DNA of 64,000 bases from Impatiens glandulifera (GCF_907164915.1 NC_061867.1:56295771-56359770), one strand, 5' to 3'; shown: positions 11,821 through 22,266, numbered from the stretch's first letter. Program-made: numbers and translations. Notes: a model not told the origin generated them from the letters alone.

Positions 11821-12001
11821 GAAATTACAATTCCGACCTAAAAAGATTGGGATCGAGAACTATCAAATTACACTATATTGAATTCCATTGAAATTCTAAT
11901 TCCAATTCCAATTCTTAATATTAAAGTGTCTAACAAATATAAGAATTGGAATTGGACTCTCCAATTCCAATGCCAATTCCAGGGTTATCAAACACACCTA
12001 A

Positions 12002-12284
12002 GTGTTATTTTAGATAACATTGATTTTGAATAAAAACACTCTATAATTTTATGGAGGCCTGAGAATAAATTTTGGGCAAAAAAAAACTTGTAACAAACTT
12101 ATGACATAAATTATTTAATTTTTATCTTATAGAAAATGACATTCTTGAATAAAAAAATATGACTTATTTACTTCATCATAATACCATATTACAATAAATT
12201 ATTTATGACAAAATAAATAAGTAATGAATTTGTTATTAGAAAAAATACAATTGGGAATGACATCGTTAAGACATTAATGGTTAG
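12002..12284. other. AT-rich spacer
   Basis: No gene or repeat recognised. The last five bases (12280-12284, GTTAG) are the left target site duplication of the next element. Confidence 0.5.
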
Positions 12285-12510
12285 TGTTATAATATAATAT
12301 AAAATATATGTAAGATATTATCACAATATTATATAAATTATGATAATATCATTAGTATATTATATTATATTATATTATATTATATTATATTATATTATAT
12401 TATATTATTAGTTTCCTTATAAGCTAAATGTATTGTCTATATAATAGACATAACTTATGTAATTTATTATAACATTCAATACAATCACATTTCTTCTCTT
12501 TATTCTAACA
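12285..12510 (+). repeat. 5' LTR of TRIM-like element
   Basis: 226 bp, starts TGTTAT and ends AACA. It contains a pure ATTAT microsatellite (about 12357-12408). Confidence 0.8.
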
Positions 12511-12522
12511 TGGTATCAAAGC
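12511..12522 (+). promoter_or_regulatory. Primer-binding site (tRNA-iMet)
   Basis: TGGTATCAAAGC, one mismatch from the common plant Copia and TRIM PBS TGGTATCAGAGC. It lies directly after the 5' LTR. Confidence 0.8.
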
Positions 12523-13141
12523 TTTGTTATCGTTCTTGAGTCAATTAAGTGATAGTCTTCCGCTGCCTCCATCAATGGTTATTTTAACCATTGATGGAGG
12601 ACTCTAATATTTTATTTTTATATTTTTATTAATGTTTTTTATTTTTTAATAATATTTTTTTTCTTTCAAATAATTCTCTTGATGTTTTATTATCTTCGGA
12701 ATCATATTCTCTGAGTTTTGTTTTCAGTTGTTGCTTTATCCTAGTATTTATGCTCATATTTTTATTGGTTATTTAGTCAACACACTGTCATTCTTCGTTA
12801 GAATGTGTTTTACAGGTGTTGTTTCATCCCAGCATTCTATTCCCATGGGATTCTATTTTCTTCGTTGGGTTTTTTTAATGCAATACATTGTCATCCCGAA
12901 GTTGGATGGATTTCGAGACTCGCGAGTAACTTCGGACTTCATTCGGTTGTTGTTTCACCCTAGCATTCAACACCTATGAGATTCTACCTCTTCGCTGGTT
13001 TATTAGTCAACACATTGTCATCATGTTACTAGATGGAGCTCAAGAGTTTATGAAACTTGAAGAATACACCATCAACATTTCAACATCTCGTCATTAACCT
13101 CAAGTTGTTCAAACATTTTCTATCTTGAGTTTGAAGAGGAA

Positions 13142-13414
13142 TGTTAGAATATAATATAAAATATATGTAAGATATTATCACAATATTATATAAATTGTGA
13201 AAATATCGTTATTATATTATATTATATTATATTATATTATATTATATTATTAGTTTCCTTATAAAGCTCCTTATAAGCTTTATAAGATAAATGTAGACAT
13301 AACTTATGTAATTCATTATAACATTCAACATTCAATACCATCTCTTTCTTTATTCTAACCGTTAATTCATTATAACATTCAACATTCAATACCATCTCTT
13401 TCTTTATTCTAACC
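13142..13414 (+). repeat. 3' LTR of TRIM-like element
   Basis: 273 bp, matching the 5' LTR apart from microsatellite length and a terminal tandem duplication of the segment CATTCAACATTCAATACC through TTCTAACCGTTA. Confidence 0.8.
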
Positions 13415-13434
13415 GTTAGATCAATTATTCTATG

Positions 13435-14740
13435 ATATTAAAAAGACCACGAGCGCAATTAAATTATCAATTCACCACCAGATCAAATAACCTCATCTTT
13501 GAGGTTATTTAATCAAATTTCTCCAACAAACTATTGGCACTCGGCGGTCATAAAACAAGTAATTGCAAATCAACATCAGAAACCCGCCGATGAGCAATCG
13601 TAGTCGCAACTGTCAACATCCTTCGCTATAAATCTGCTTAATCTGATGGGTGAATGTTCTAAATATGCACGAATGTTCAATCTATCATAGATTGTTTACA
13701 ACTGGACAAGTTGTCGGCGCAGGCGATGTCGTCGATTGAAGGTGCTGGATCGAGTTATAGTCATCATCAACATGATTTCAATCTGAGAAAAAATATAATC
13801 TGAAAAAATACAGATCTGAGGTAAAATCGGTTACTCTTTTGTAGATTTGAGGTGGAATTGTTACTTTTGCAGATATGTAGCGAAGATTTACCATATTCCT
13901 CTGGATTTAAAAAAAACAAATAGTTAGTGAATCTGATTTTATTGTAGATCCGATGAGCAATCGTAGTCACAACTGTCAACATCCTCCGCTATAAATCTGC
14001 TTAATTCGATGGGTGAATGTTCTAAATATGCACGAATGTTCAATCTATCATAAATTGTTTACAACTGGACAAGTTGTCGGCACAGGAGACGTCGTCGATA
14101 GAAGGTGCTGGATCGAGTTATAGTCATCATCAACATGATTTCAATCTGAGAAAAAATATAATCTGAACAAATTACAGATTTGAGGTAAAATCGGTTACTC
14201 TTTTGCAGATTTGAGGTGAAATTGTTACTTTTGCAGATATGTAGCGATGATTTACTATATTCCTCTGGATTTAAAAAAACAAATAATTAGTGAATCTGAT
14301 TTTATTGTAGATCTGCAAACAGTTACCATAAGCGTAGATCTAGATCTACAATAGTTCCATAAGCGTCTAAAAATGAGGATGAATCTGATTTTCATTATAG
14401 AATCTGTTGTTTAATTTAGATGAGTTTGATAAATTTTTGGGCTTTGAAATGTTAGTGATACAAATGAAGAGGAAGAAGAGAAAATTAGAAAGGATAGAAT
14501 GAAGAGATTTGCAGATGAAGAAGAATAAGAGAGAGGACAAAAGGAAGGAAAAGAAGACCAAAGGAAGAAGAGAGAGAATAGGAGTGGAAGAAAAATAAGT
14601 TGGCAAGCTGTTATAAATTTAGGGTAAAATTTAATTTTTTTTACGGATAGCAAAATTTTCTGCTCTTGCTCTCGATTTTAATCATAATTTTTATTTAAAG
14701 CAACAATTTGCTCTCGGCGATACTAATATCACCAAACTTT
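13435..14740. mobile_element. Transposon remnant sharing a hairpin with 19.4 kb
   Basis: The segment 13440-13520 resembles 19408-19490. Both contain GAGCGCAA or AAGCGCAA and a hairpin with arms GATCAAATAACCTC and GAGGTTATTT(G/A)ATC around a 6-nt loop (13481-13514 and 19448-19481). The right end near 14700-14730 has CTCTCGGCGATA, like the CTCTCGGTGATA repeats near 19608. This suggests a family also present at 19.4-19.76 kb, probably CACTA. No coding capacity is visible. Confidence 0.4.
13589..14313. repeat. Two tandem copies of a 363-bp unit
   Basis: Copies 13589-13951 and 13952-14313 are near identical. Both start GATGAGCAATCGTAGTC and end ATTTTATTGTAGATC. The second has a few substitutions. 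No open frame is conserved. Confidence 0.85.
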
Positions 14741-16040
14741 TTTTTTTTCTATCGACGTATTATTTTCTGTAATTGGGTAATTTATTTAAATATATATATA
14801 TATATAATCAATAAAAAAAATAAAATATATAAAAATTAAACCCAAAATCATTATATAGAAGATTTTGATTTTTTTGAAAAATAAAGTGTATATAATTTTT
14901 CATTTTCACGGCAGTTTTTTTCTAATTTCTTTTTTTTAAAATTTTATTTAAATTAGAAACAATATATTGAATATGGTACAATTTATCTAACATTTTATGA
15001 AATTTTGGAAATACGAGTTTAACTTGATTCTTAATCCTGTATATTTGATGTTTCAAACTCGTAAATAATTGGGAAATATACGTGTTCTCGTTGCTGATTA
15101 AGAAATGAAAAATAAAATAAAATGTGTTGAAAATGATAAAATAATGACATTTTATTTTATATAATATTTTAATTTTTATATAAACGTGTTTGTTTTAATG
15201 TATAATTTAATTTAGTAGGTGTAGTTTTAATTATATAGTATAGTTATAAAATTAAGTAATATGTGTATTATTCTAATATATTTAATTAAATATTATTAAT
15301 TTTAATTATATATATTTTGTATTTATAAAATAAAGTAATTAATTGGTTTAAATAGAGATATAATAAATACAATTAGAGTAAAGAGAAGAATAATTAGTGA
15401 ATTATTAACCAGTTTAGAGAGAATTTGGGTATTTGCAGGAGAGGGAAGAAAAAAATCGAATTGAAACATGATTAGATACAGAAATGGCTTCTCAAGTAAG
15501 GCACATGTTCAATAAAACTGACAGACTGCCAACAAGTAAGGCACAATCAATCTTGTAAAATTGATCAATGTAGCCTAATCAGTTTGCTTCTATAAAAGGT
15601 TCAATATATATAAGTAAATGTGTGAGAGAACTTTTTCACCTGTCCATTATGGCCATTCATTGTTGTCCTTATAACATATTTGCTCTAGCACCCACCCATC
15701 TATTATGAATTTATTTGATTCAGCTTGATAATGCCAGCTTATTCGCAGATACGTTTATAAGATTTCAGCTTATTTATTCTTTTAAGGTTGTGTATGTTTA
15801 ATTTAGCTTAAAATGTCTAATTTATTTATTTTTATTTTTATAATATTATTTAATAATGAAGAATATATATAATGTTATATATATATATATTTATTAATTT
15901 AATTTTAAATATTAATAAATAATTTAAATTAAAAATAGTATATTTGAAAATAAATTATATTAATATATTAATTTTTATAAAATTTTATTAATATATAATT
16001 TTAATTATTAATAAATGGCTTAAATTAAAAAAATAATAAA
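14741..16040. other. AT-rich intergenic DNA
   Basis: Mostly low-complexity A/T sequence with TA microsatellites. Around 15470-15560 a less AT-rich patch contains a short frame (MASQVRHMFNKTDR) and a TATAAAAGG at about 15592. I do not recognise it and do not call a gene. Confidence 0.4.
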
Positions 16041-17335
16041 ATAATAAAATATAGTATATGATAATCAAATATAGTTTGTAATAATTTCGATTAGATTTGA
16101 TGACTTTTATATTACAAAACCAAATTTATTTTAGAATAACTTGAATGAAATATATAAAATAAATGAAATTTGACATAAAATTTCACGAAATATCATGAAA
16201 TATATTAAGAATACTCATAGTAATTTTAAATACGATAAAATTATTTTTTAAACTCTTAAAACGTTCTGATTATAAATATAATAACCGATTTTCTTAGAAT
16301 ATCCCAAAATGAGAAAACATGTCTCAAAATAATATATAATGTGTTTAGTTGACTATTAATTATTAATATAACTCTAATCGTACATACAATAATAAAATAT
16401 AGTGTATGATAGTCAAATAAAGTTTGTAATAATTTCGATTAGATTGTGATGGCTTTTATGTTACAAATTCGAATTTATTTTAGATTAACTTGAATAAAAT
16501 ATATAAAATAAATGAAAGTTGACATAAAATCTCACGAAATATCATGAAATATATTAAGAATACTCATAGTAATTTTAAATACGATGAGATTATTTTTTAA
16601 ACTCTTAAAAAGTTCTGATTAAAAATATAACAACCGATTTTTTTAGATTTTCTTAGAATATCCCAAAATGTGAAAACATGTCTCAGAATGATATAATGTG
16701 TTGAGATGACTATTAATTATTAATATAACTCTAACCTAACATAAAATAATAAAATATAGTGTATGATAGTCAAATAAAGTTTGTAATAATTTCGATTAGA
16801 TTGTGATGGCTTTTATGTTACAAATTCGAATTTATTTTAGATTAACTTGAATAAAATATATAAAATAAATGAAAGTTGACATAAAATCTAACGAAATATC
16901 ATGAAATATATTAAGAATACTCATAGTAATTTTAAATACGATAAAATTATTTTTTAAATTCTTAAAACGTTCTGATTATAAATATAATAACCGATTTTCT
17001 TAGAATATCCCAAAATAAAAAAACATGTCTCAAAATGATATATAATGTGTTGAGATGACTATTAGTTATTAATATAACTCTAACCTAATATAAGATAATA
17101 AAATATAGTATATGTTAATCAAATACGATTTGTAATAATTTCGATTAGATTGTGATGACTATTATATTAAAAAACCAAATTTATTTCGATTAACTTGAAT
17201 GAAATATATAAAATAAATGAGAGTTGACATAAAATCTAACGAAATATCATGAAATATATTAAGAATACTCATAATAATTTTAAATACGATAAGATTATTT
17301 TTTAAACTCTTAAAACGTTATGATTATAAATTTAA
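16041..17335. repeat. Four tandem copies of a ~350-bp AT-rich unit
   Basis: Units start with ATAATAAAATATAGT at 16041, 16389, 16746 and 17095 (spacing 348, 357 and 349). The last is partial. Each contains TAATTTCGATTAGATT, CGAAATATCATGAAATAT and AACCGATTTTCTTAGA. There is no coding capacity. The copies differ by scattered substitutions. Confidence 0.85.
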
Positions 17336-17612
17336 AGGCAGAGGAACAATTGTTATTTCTCGATTGATCATGAAGTCCCAACAACTCCTCTGCTTGTGGG
17401 TATTATCGAGTAATTATTAGTTGAAACAAATTGAGGTTTGGTTCGGTAGATAGACGACATGACTAGCTTGAATCCCTTGCGCTTGCGACTGCTTGATTAA
17501 TCCACATTTCTTTAGTATGGTATGATTGAGTAATAGTGTGAGTGAGTGTTACAATGGGGAGTGTGTAGTTGTGGTGTATATATATTGGGAATTTGGGACG
17601 AAATTGTCCTTG

Positions 17613-17645
17613 TCGCGAAACGCTAAGTGACTTAGCGTTTCGCGA
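17613..17645. repeat. 33-bp perfect palindrome, left TIR
   Basis: Arm TCGCGAAACGCTAAGT, a single central base, then its reverse complement. The identical palindrome is at 19348-19380. Confidence 0.9.
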
Positions 17646-18024
17646 AGTGAAAATGTGTGAAATGTCCAAATTACTCTTACTATTTAATATAACTTCTCTC
17701 ATTTTTTTTTCATTTCTGTTCTTCTCCTTCTCTCTTCCCGTTCTTCTCCTCCTTCTCTCTAAACTGGGCGGCGGCGATCGGCGGTGACGGCGAAATCCAC
17801 GACAATGAGTTTCACGACGAGCACGAGCACTGTTCCACTTGGTACGTTTATCTTATTATATTTCAAGTTTATTGATGTTTGGTTTATGCATCTTCGAATC
17901 ACTGTTGTTTAGGGTTTACTTCCCATTTCGCTAAGGACTTACCGTTTCGCTAAAGACTTCCCGTTTCGCTAAGGACTTCCCGTTTCGCTAAGGACTTATC
18001 GTTTCGCTAAATATTTTAACATGA

Positions 18025-18097
18025 GTCGTCTTAGCTCAGTTGGTAGAGTGTGTGGCTTTTAATCATGTGGTTGTGGGTTCGAATCCCACAGATGGCG
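18025..18097 (+). tRNA. tRNA-Lys(UUU): tRNA-Lys (anticodon UUU)
   Basis: A 73-nt cloverleaf. The 7-bp acceptor stem pairs GTCGTCT with AGATGGC (two G-U pairs), with G as discriminator base. The D arm contains TAGCTCAGTTGG, a perfect A box. The anticodon loop is CTTTTAA with anticodon TTT. The T stem GTGGG/CCCAC is perfect, with loop TTCGAAT and a perfect B box GGTTCGAATCC. There is no intron. The anticodon stem depends on three G-U pairs, consistent with C-to-T decay, so function is uncertain. It lies inside the Pack-type element and is followed by T-runs. It may be a captured gene or the site of an insertion; intact internal promoters mean it could still be transcribed. Confidence 0.8.
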
Positions 18098-18117
18098 TTT
18101 TTATAGTTTTTTTTTTT
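18098..18117 (+). terminator. Pol III T-run terminator after tRNA-Lys
   Basis: Five T follow the discriminator base directly, and a second run of 11 T begins at 18107. Confidence 0.7.
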
Positions 18118-18294
18118 ACTTTTGCATAAATCAAATGCTCATTTGTAAAGAAATGGTTATGTTTTAATTTTATGCATAAATGAAATGGTATAGAAAGAAA
18201 TGAAACAAAAGCAGCTTAAACATTCATTAACAAATACCAAAGAAAGTAGTTCACTTTTTACATATTATTATTTTCTTAATTAGAATTAATTTAT

Positions 18295-18757
18295 TTATTT
18301 ACTGAAGTAATCTTCAGTCCTGCCCTTGAATCCAATTTGTCCAAAAGTCAATGCCAAGAACAATCTCAAGTGCCAAGTAACCAGCCCTAACCTGTTTGTT
18401 TACTTATTTATGTATATTAATATTAGAAAGAAACATAAATATATTTTAATTGCTCAGTCCCAATGCTGGAAAGAGTCCGTTGATCGCCAGAATACTAGAA
18501 GGTGATAACCATCCGATCAACCCAAACCCAATCACGTTCAGATCTTTCCGTAGCTAATCCCTCTCGAAACTACAATCAATCAAACAAACAAATTTCAATT
18601 ATACTCTTATTTTCTTACATTACATACATACATGATACATACCATGTAAGCTTTCCACCTAAGGCTTTTGCAACCATCAAAGGGTTCATGGCTCTAACTG
18701 GAGCCTTTAGGAATCCTGAGCTCAGTCTCACCGGTGATGAAGACAGACAAGATCCGT
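18295..18757 (-). pseudogene. PSAO: Captured fragment of psaO (photosystem I subunit O)
   Basis: PsaO is a nuclear-encoded thylakoid membrane subunit of photosystem I. Reading the minus strand, exon 1 (about 18757-18653) gives the end of a transit peptide (SSGFLKAPVRAMNPLMVAKA, then LGGKLTC). Exon 2 (18569 to about 18450) gives FERD, a stop, then LRKDLNVIGFGLIGWLSPSS and ILAING. Exon 3 (18391-18295) gives LVTWHLRLFLALTFGQIGFK and ends GRTEDYFSK with TAA. Splice sites are kept (GT donor at 18652-18651, AG acceptor at 18571-18570), so the capture was at DNA level, not through mRNA. The normal Trp of FERDW is TAG (18554-18556). The middle of the protein, from after AING to before LVTW, is mostly missing. 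Borders coincide with element repeats near 18755. It is not expected to make PsaO. Confidence 0.85.
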
Positions 18758-19347
18758 TTCGCTAAGTGTTTAGTATTTCGCGAAAAGCTAAGCACTTAGC
18801 GAAATGCTAAGCACTTAGCGAAACGCTAAGCACTTAGCGAAACGGTAAGTCCTTAACGAATCTTCCCTGAAACGGAACTCATATGATCCAAGATTATATG
18901 CAAAACCCATTAATGAACCACACTTAACGAAATGCTCAAATATGAACCCACGAATATGAACAAATATGAACCAAATATGAACGAAATATGAAAAGGTTTT
19001 GAAATGAAGAAAATGTAAACATGAACATAACTGTTTATAAGATTTGAAATGAACATCTACCTCGACGACCTTCAAATCCTTAGAATCGGAGACCTGCATA
19101 CCCTAAACCCTAGAATCGGAAACCTGAATGCAAAATAGATTTAGGGTTATAAATCTTGTAAATTTGTATAGATAAAAACATAAATGGATTAGGTTATAAG
19201 ATCTTGTAAATCTGTATAGATCTGTATAGATAACCGCCGTCGTCCGTCGTCGCCGCCGGCCGCCGTGAAGGAGAGAACGGGAGAAGAGAGAGAAAGAAAA
19301 CTAAGGAAATGAAAATATTTTAGTATTTATATTAACCCTAATCCACT

Positions 19348-19380
19348 TCGCGAAACGCTAAGTGACTTAGCGTTTCGCGA
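19348..19380. repeat. 33-bp perfect palindrome, right TIR
   Basis: Same sequence as 17613-17645, lying at the right end of the Pack-type element. Confidence 0.9.
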
Positions 19381-19404
19381 CAAGGGCAAAATCGTATAAA
19401 AAAA

Positions 19405-19759
19405 AATATAGAACCACAAGCGCAAAAAAATTATAATATTACCATCAGATCAAATAACCTCGTCTTTGAGGTTATTTGATCAAATTTCCCGCTTGTTGAG
19501 GATGTTGACGGTTGTCTTCATATTATACTTTTTTTTAGATATGTTTAGTATCACCAAGAGCCAATAACTCTTGATAAAAGAAATTAAATATCTCCGAGGG
19601 CGACAAATACTCTCGGTGATATTAACTTTTTCTTCTCCGACAACTATATCACCGAGACACTGCAATAGCATTTATCGTCCTTGGTGAACACTATCACCGA
19701 AGTCATTTTGTCTTTCTCTGAGAATTTTTGCTCTCCTTAAAAATAAATTTTTACTAGTG
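19405..19759 (-). mobile_element. Probable CACTA element end
   Basis: On the minus strand the segment begins CACTAGTAAAAATTTATT at 19759, the start typical of plant CACTA elements. Inside are short repeats of TCACCGAGA or TCACCAAGAG type, as expected of subterminal repeats, and the hairpin at 19448-19481. No matching opposite end is found in the window, so only one end is present. The similar segment near 13.44-14.73 kb may be another piece of this family. Confidence 0.5.
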
Positions 19760-20508
19760 GTACTTGCTCTTCATGCATTCCCCAATAACCCGTGATAGTG
19801 TTTGCCTTACATCATCTTGCATCGTCACAATTGAACATGTGTGATCTTTTCTTGACTTCTTCACTCTGAATTCAAAATGATTAGTCGTCGATATTTATGT
19901 AACCTTAGTTGAAGTTATTTTTGTATTCTCAAACAACGTACTAACTTCCAATCCAATTTTGCAAGTTAATGCCCCAAATATCAGATTTTCACTACTTGGT
20001 ATGTTACTAGCAACCCAATCATTCATTCTTGGTTTGGTAATAGCAACCCAAACACTACTTGGTTGGGTATTAGTAACTCAATCACCAAACCCCTCATTCA
20101 CACGTAAACATGAGTTACTAGCAACCCAATCACCAACCCCCTCATTCAGACACAAACATGAATTATTAGTAACCCAATCACCAACCCCTCATTCAAACAT
20201 AAACATGGATCGTCTTTTATGCCATTTTGAGTTTTAGAGACAACCTCAATTTCTGTTGAAACTTCGGGAATACGTCATCATCATCAATTTCTAGAACCAT
20301 TACACTTTCTTGAGTTGGGTTTGTTGGGTTTCTAGGTACTGACTTCTTTACTAAAGAGACACACATTACAGTGCGATTGTGAATTGACATCGCTTCTTAT
20401 AAAAAGAAATTCACTTCCATATCTTGTTTGATATCAGTTATAAAAGAAAATTTGACATCCATATCCGGAGTATTATACTTGGTTTTAAACACTAAATCAT
20501 ATATATAT
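19760..20508. other. Intergenic DNA with a small minisatellite
   Basis: Between about 20060 and 20205 three units of about 50 bp contain TAACCCAATCACCAACCCC followed by TCATTCA and AAACATGA. The open frame across them is repeat-derived. Nothing else is recognised; a TA run precedes 20509. Confidence 0.5.
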
Positions 20509-21716
20509 ATATATGTTAGGATCTAGGTCGCGGCTGGAGGACCGGGGTTGGGCCGGTTAGCGCGTATCACTCAAGGGGTGGTGATTAATCCGGTTAGAGA
20601 TTAACACCGGGGTTTCAATACTACACAAACTGTCACAAACCCTTGAACTAGGTTCAAGCGCGGAAGAGGTTTGTTTCAGGTTGAAGCAGCACACTTGTAG
20701 GATAGGCGGAACCGGGTTTGAATAGGACAAATTTGGAAATTGATGGGTCTGTTTTTGTAACTTGGTGATTCGGTTTAGATGATATAAAGTCGGTTAGAGC
20801 GGTGTAGGTGGGTTAGCACAGGTCGGTTAGAATGTAAACCAGCAGAAAGTAAATAACAAGACATAATTTTATGGATGTTCGGAGATAAAACTCCTACGTC
20901 ACACCTTCCTCTCGAAACCGCGAGAAGGATATTCATTGAGGAATACAAATACAATCCGATCGAGACTTATTTCCTGCTCGATAACACTCGTACAATTTAC
21001 ACCAAAATTGTAAATACACAATTCAACTTTAGCACTTAGGCTTTTTCTAGAAAGAGAACACAATCTTATCACTTGTAAATTAATTGCTCACTTGTCACTT
21101 GTGTCCCGCATTTACTCCTCTTCAGCTGCTCCTTTTATAGGTGAAATATGCCAACGGTCATATTTCACTTCCTTGAATTTGATTGGCTGAGCAGAGGTTC
21201 AGTGATTCAGACCTGGCGGTCAATTGTTCGGACCGGGCGGTCAACTTTACAGACTTGGCAGTCTGTTCTTCCAGTGTGTAAGACAAACCTGCTAGGTTTG
21301 TCTTTTACTCAATATGGTGACTGTTGGTTAGACAGTTGTCTGTACTTGGAAGATTGCCTTTCTGGTTTATCCTGAAGTGGAAAGATCTTGTAGGACTGTC
21401 TTCTGCAGTCTACAGACTTTCCTCAGACTTGTATGGATATGGAAGTGTTCAGTCTATTCCTTTGATATCATTCTCAACAGATACTTGAAGTATCTTTTTA
21501 TGTTGGTCGGTCATTTGACTTAACCAGATGACTTCCGGTTATTGCTCTGGCTTCTGAGTGACCGACTGTGTGGTGTTTCCAGCCTTCTTTTGAGCGGTCA
21601 TGTTTCAGGTCGGTTTGATAATTTGAGCGGTGGAGCTTCTTAACCGGTTGAGTGATCTGACCGGCCGGTTTTCTCAAGCCGGTTGCTTACTTTGACTGGT
21701 CCGGTTCTTCCCTACC
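20509..21716. mobile_element. LTR-like retroelement fragment interrupting the ankyrin gene
   Basis: It starts TGTTAGGATCTAGG. It is far more GC-rich than its surroundings and is full of CGGTTAG and ACCGGTTGA motifs. It has no coding region. The right border is inferred because ankyrin-gene homology stops at about 21717. No second LTR, PBS or target duplication was found, so a solo LTR, a truncated LTR or another repeat are all possible. Confidence 0.4.
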
Positions 21717-22266
21717 CTTTTGTTGTTGGGAAGAGAACTGGACTGCTTGGCAAATCAATGTCGCAGAGGAGTTGGTGAAGATTCCAGCTTAGGAGAAGAT
21801 GATAATATCAATGAATCGTCGTCGTCGTGATAGGATAAGTCCTTTATATTCTTCTTCTTAGGCCATCGGAGCAGAATCTTTAGTCGGGTGGCTGTGTTGT
21901 TGTTGTAGTTTAGAGAGGTAGACTTGGGATTAACAAAGGAACGGGGAGATGAGTTGTTGCTTACGCGGCTAATTAAGGGAGATTGGGAGCTGGGTGAGGC
22001 ATAAAAGAGAATGTCAGCATCGCTGATTCTGAAAGAAGCCCCAGGACTTCTGCTGTTCATGACTAATATCTTACTAGTATTATTATTATCAGCACCTGCA
22101 GCTACATCATCATGGGGTTGATGATATTGTTGTAATAGTAGTAGTGATTGTGATCTGAGGTGTCTTGTTCTTGCTTTGAAGTGATCCTCCTCCTCCTGAG
22201 AGTTGTAGTTGTTGTTGTTGATTTCACCACCACTGGCGGCGGATATCATGAGGCTGCGTTTGATCA

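Larger units (their letters stand above)
8569..11998. mobile_element. 3.4-kb PIF/Harbinger-like foldback element built of minisatellite
   Basis: The ends are GGGTGTGGTTGAT (8569-8581) and ATCAAACACACC (11987-11998), flanked by TAA on both sides (8566-8568 and 11999-12001). A 3-bp TAA/TTA duplication and a GGGTGTG-type end are typical of PIF/Harbinger and Tourist elements. Just inside both ends are repeats of AATTGGAATTG type (8585-8750 and about 11815-11980) in inverted orientation. The rest is two long arms of the same short repeat on opposite strands, switching near 10015. There is no transposase gene. The open frames here are F/H/T-rich artefacts of the repeat. The whole element could fold into a very long imperfect hairpin. 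Confidence 0.75.
12285..13414 (+). mobile_element. TRIM-like non-autonomous LTR retrotransposon, 1.1 kb
   Basis: Two direct LTRs (12285-12510 and 13142-13414) begin TGTTAgAATATAATAT or TGTTATAATATAATAT. The first ends TTCTAACA and is followed at once by TGGTATCAAAGC, a primer-binding site matching plant initiator tRNA-Met. A purine-rich stretch, TTTGAAGAGGAA, precedes the second LTR. The 5-bp duplication GTTAG flanks the whole element (12280-12284 and 13415-13419). The internal part is about 630 bp and has no gag or pol. That size and layout fit terminal-repeat retrotransposons in miniature. The right LTR carries a 50-bp class tandem duplication at its 3' end (from about 13310) and a longer ATT-type repeat. 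Confidence 0.8.
17595..19396. mobile_element. Pack-type foldback DNA transposon carrying psaO piece and tRNA-Lys
   Basis: The outer ends are inverted copies of a segment of about 52 bp: ACGAAATTGTCCTTGTCGCG on the left from 17598, and the complement of ACGATTTTGCCCTTGTCGCG on the right to 19394. Each includes a 33-bp palindrome. The similarity continues inward as matching pyrimidine/purine tracts and GGCGGCGACGACGG-type sequence (17700-17800 against 19220-19310), giving TIRs of about 200 bp. Repeats of CGTTTCGCTAAGGACTT (17925-18010) and GCTAAGCACTTAGCGAAA (18775-18845) lie inside. Long TIRs and captured host sequence are typical of Pack-MULEs. I could not confirm the 9-bp target duplication expected of MULEs, so the superfamily is inferred. 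Confidence 0.65.

Noticed and set aside
14367..14653. Two overlapping Ser/Leu/Phe-rich frames on the minus strand
   Set aside because: They come from a GA-rich tract read in reverse; no domain, no splice context, no family.
17463..17702. 79-codon minus-strand frame overlapping the left TIR
   Set aside because: It crosses the border of the Pack-type element and reads through its palindrome, so it is chimeric noise.
19959..20237. 92-codon frame with repeated LATQSPTPSF
   Set aside because: It is a translation of a 50-bp minisatellite.
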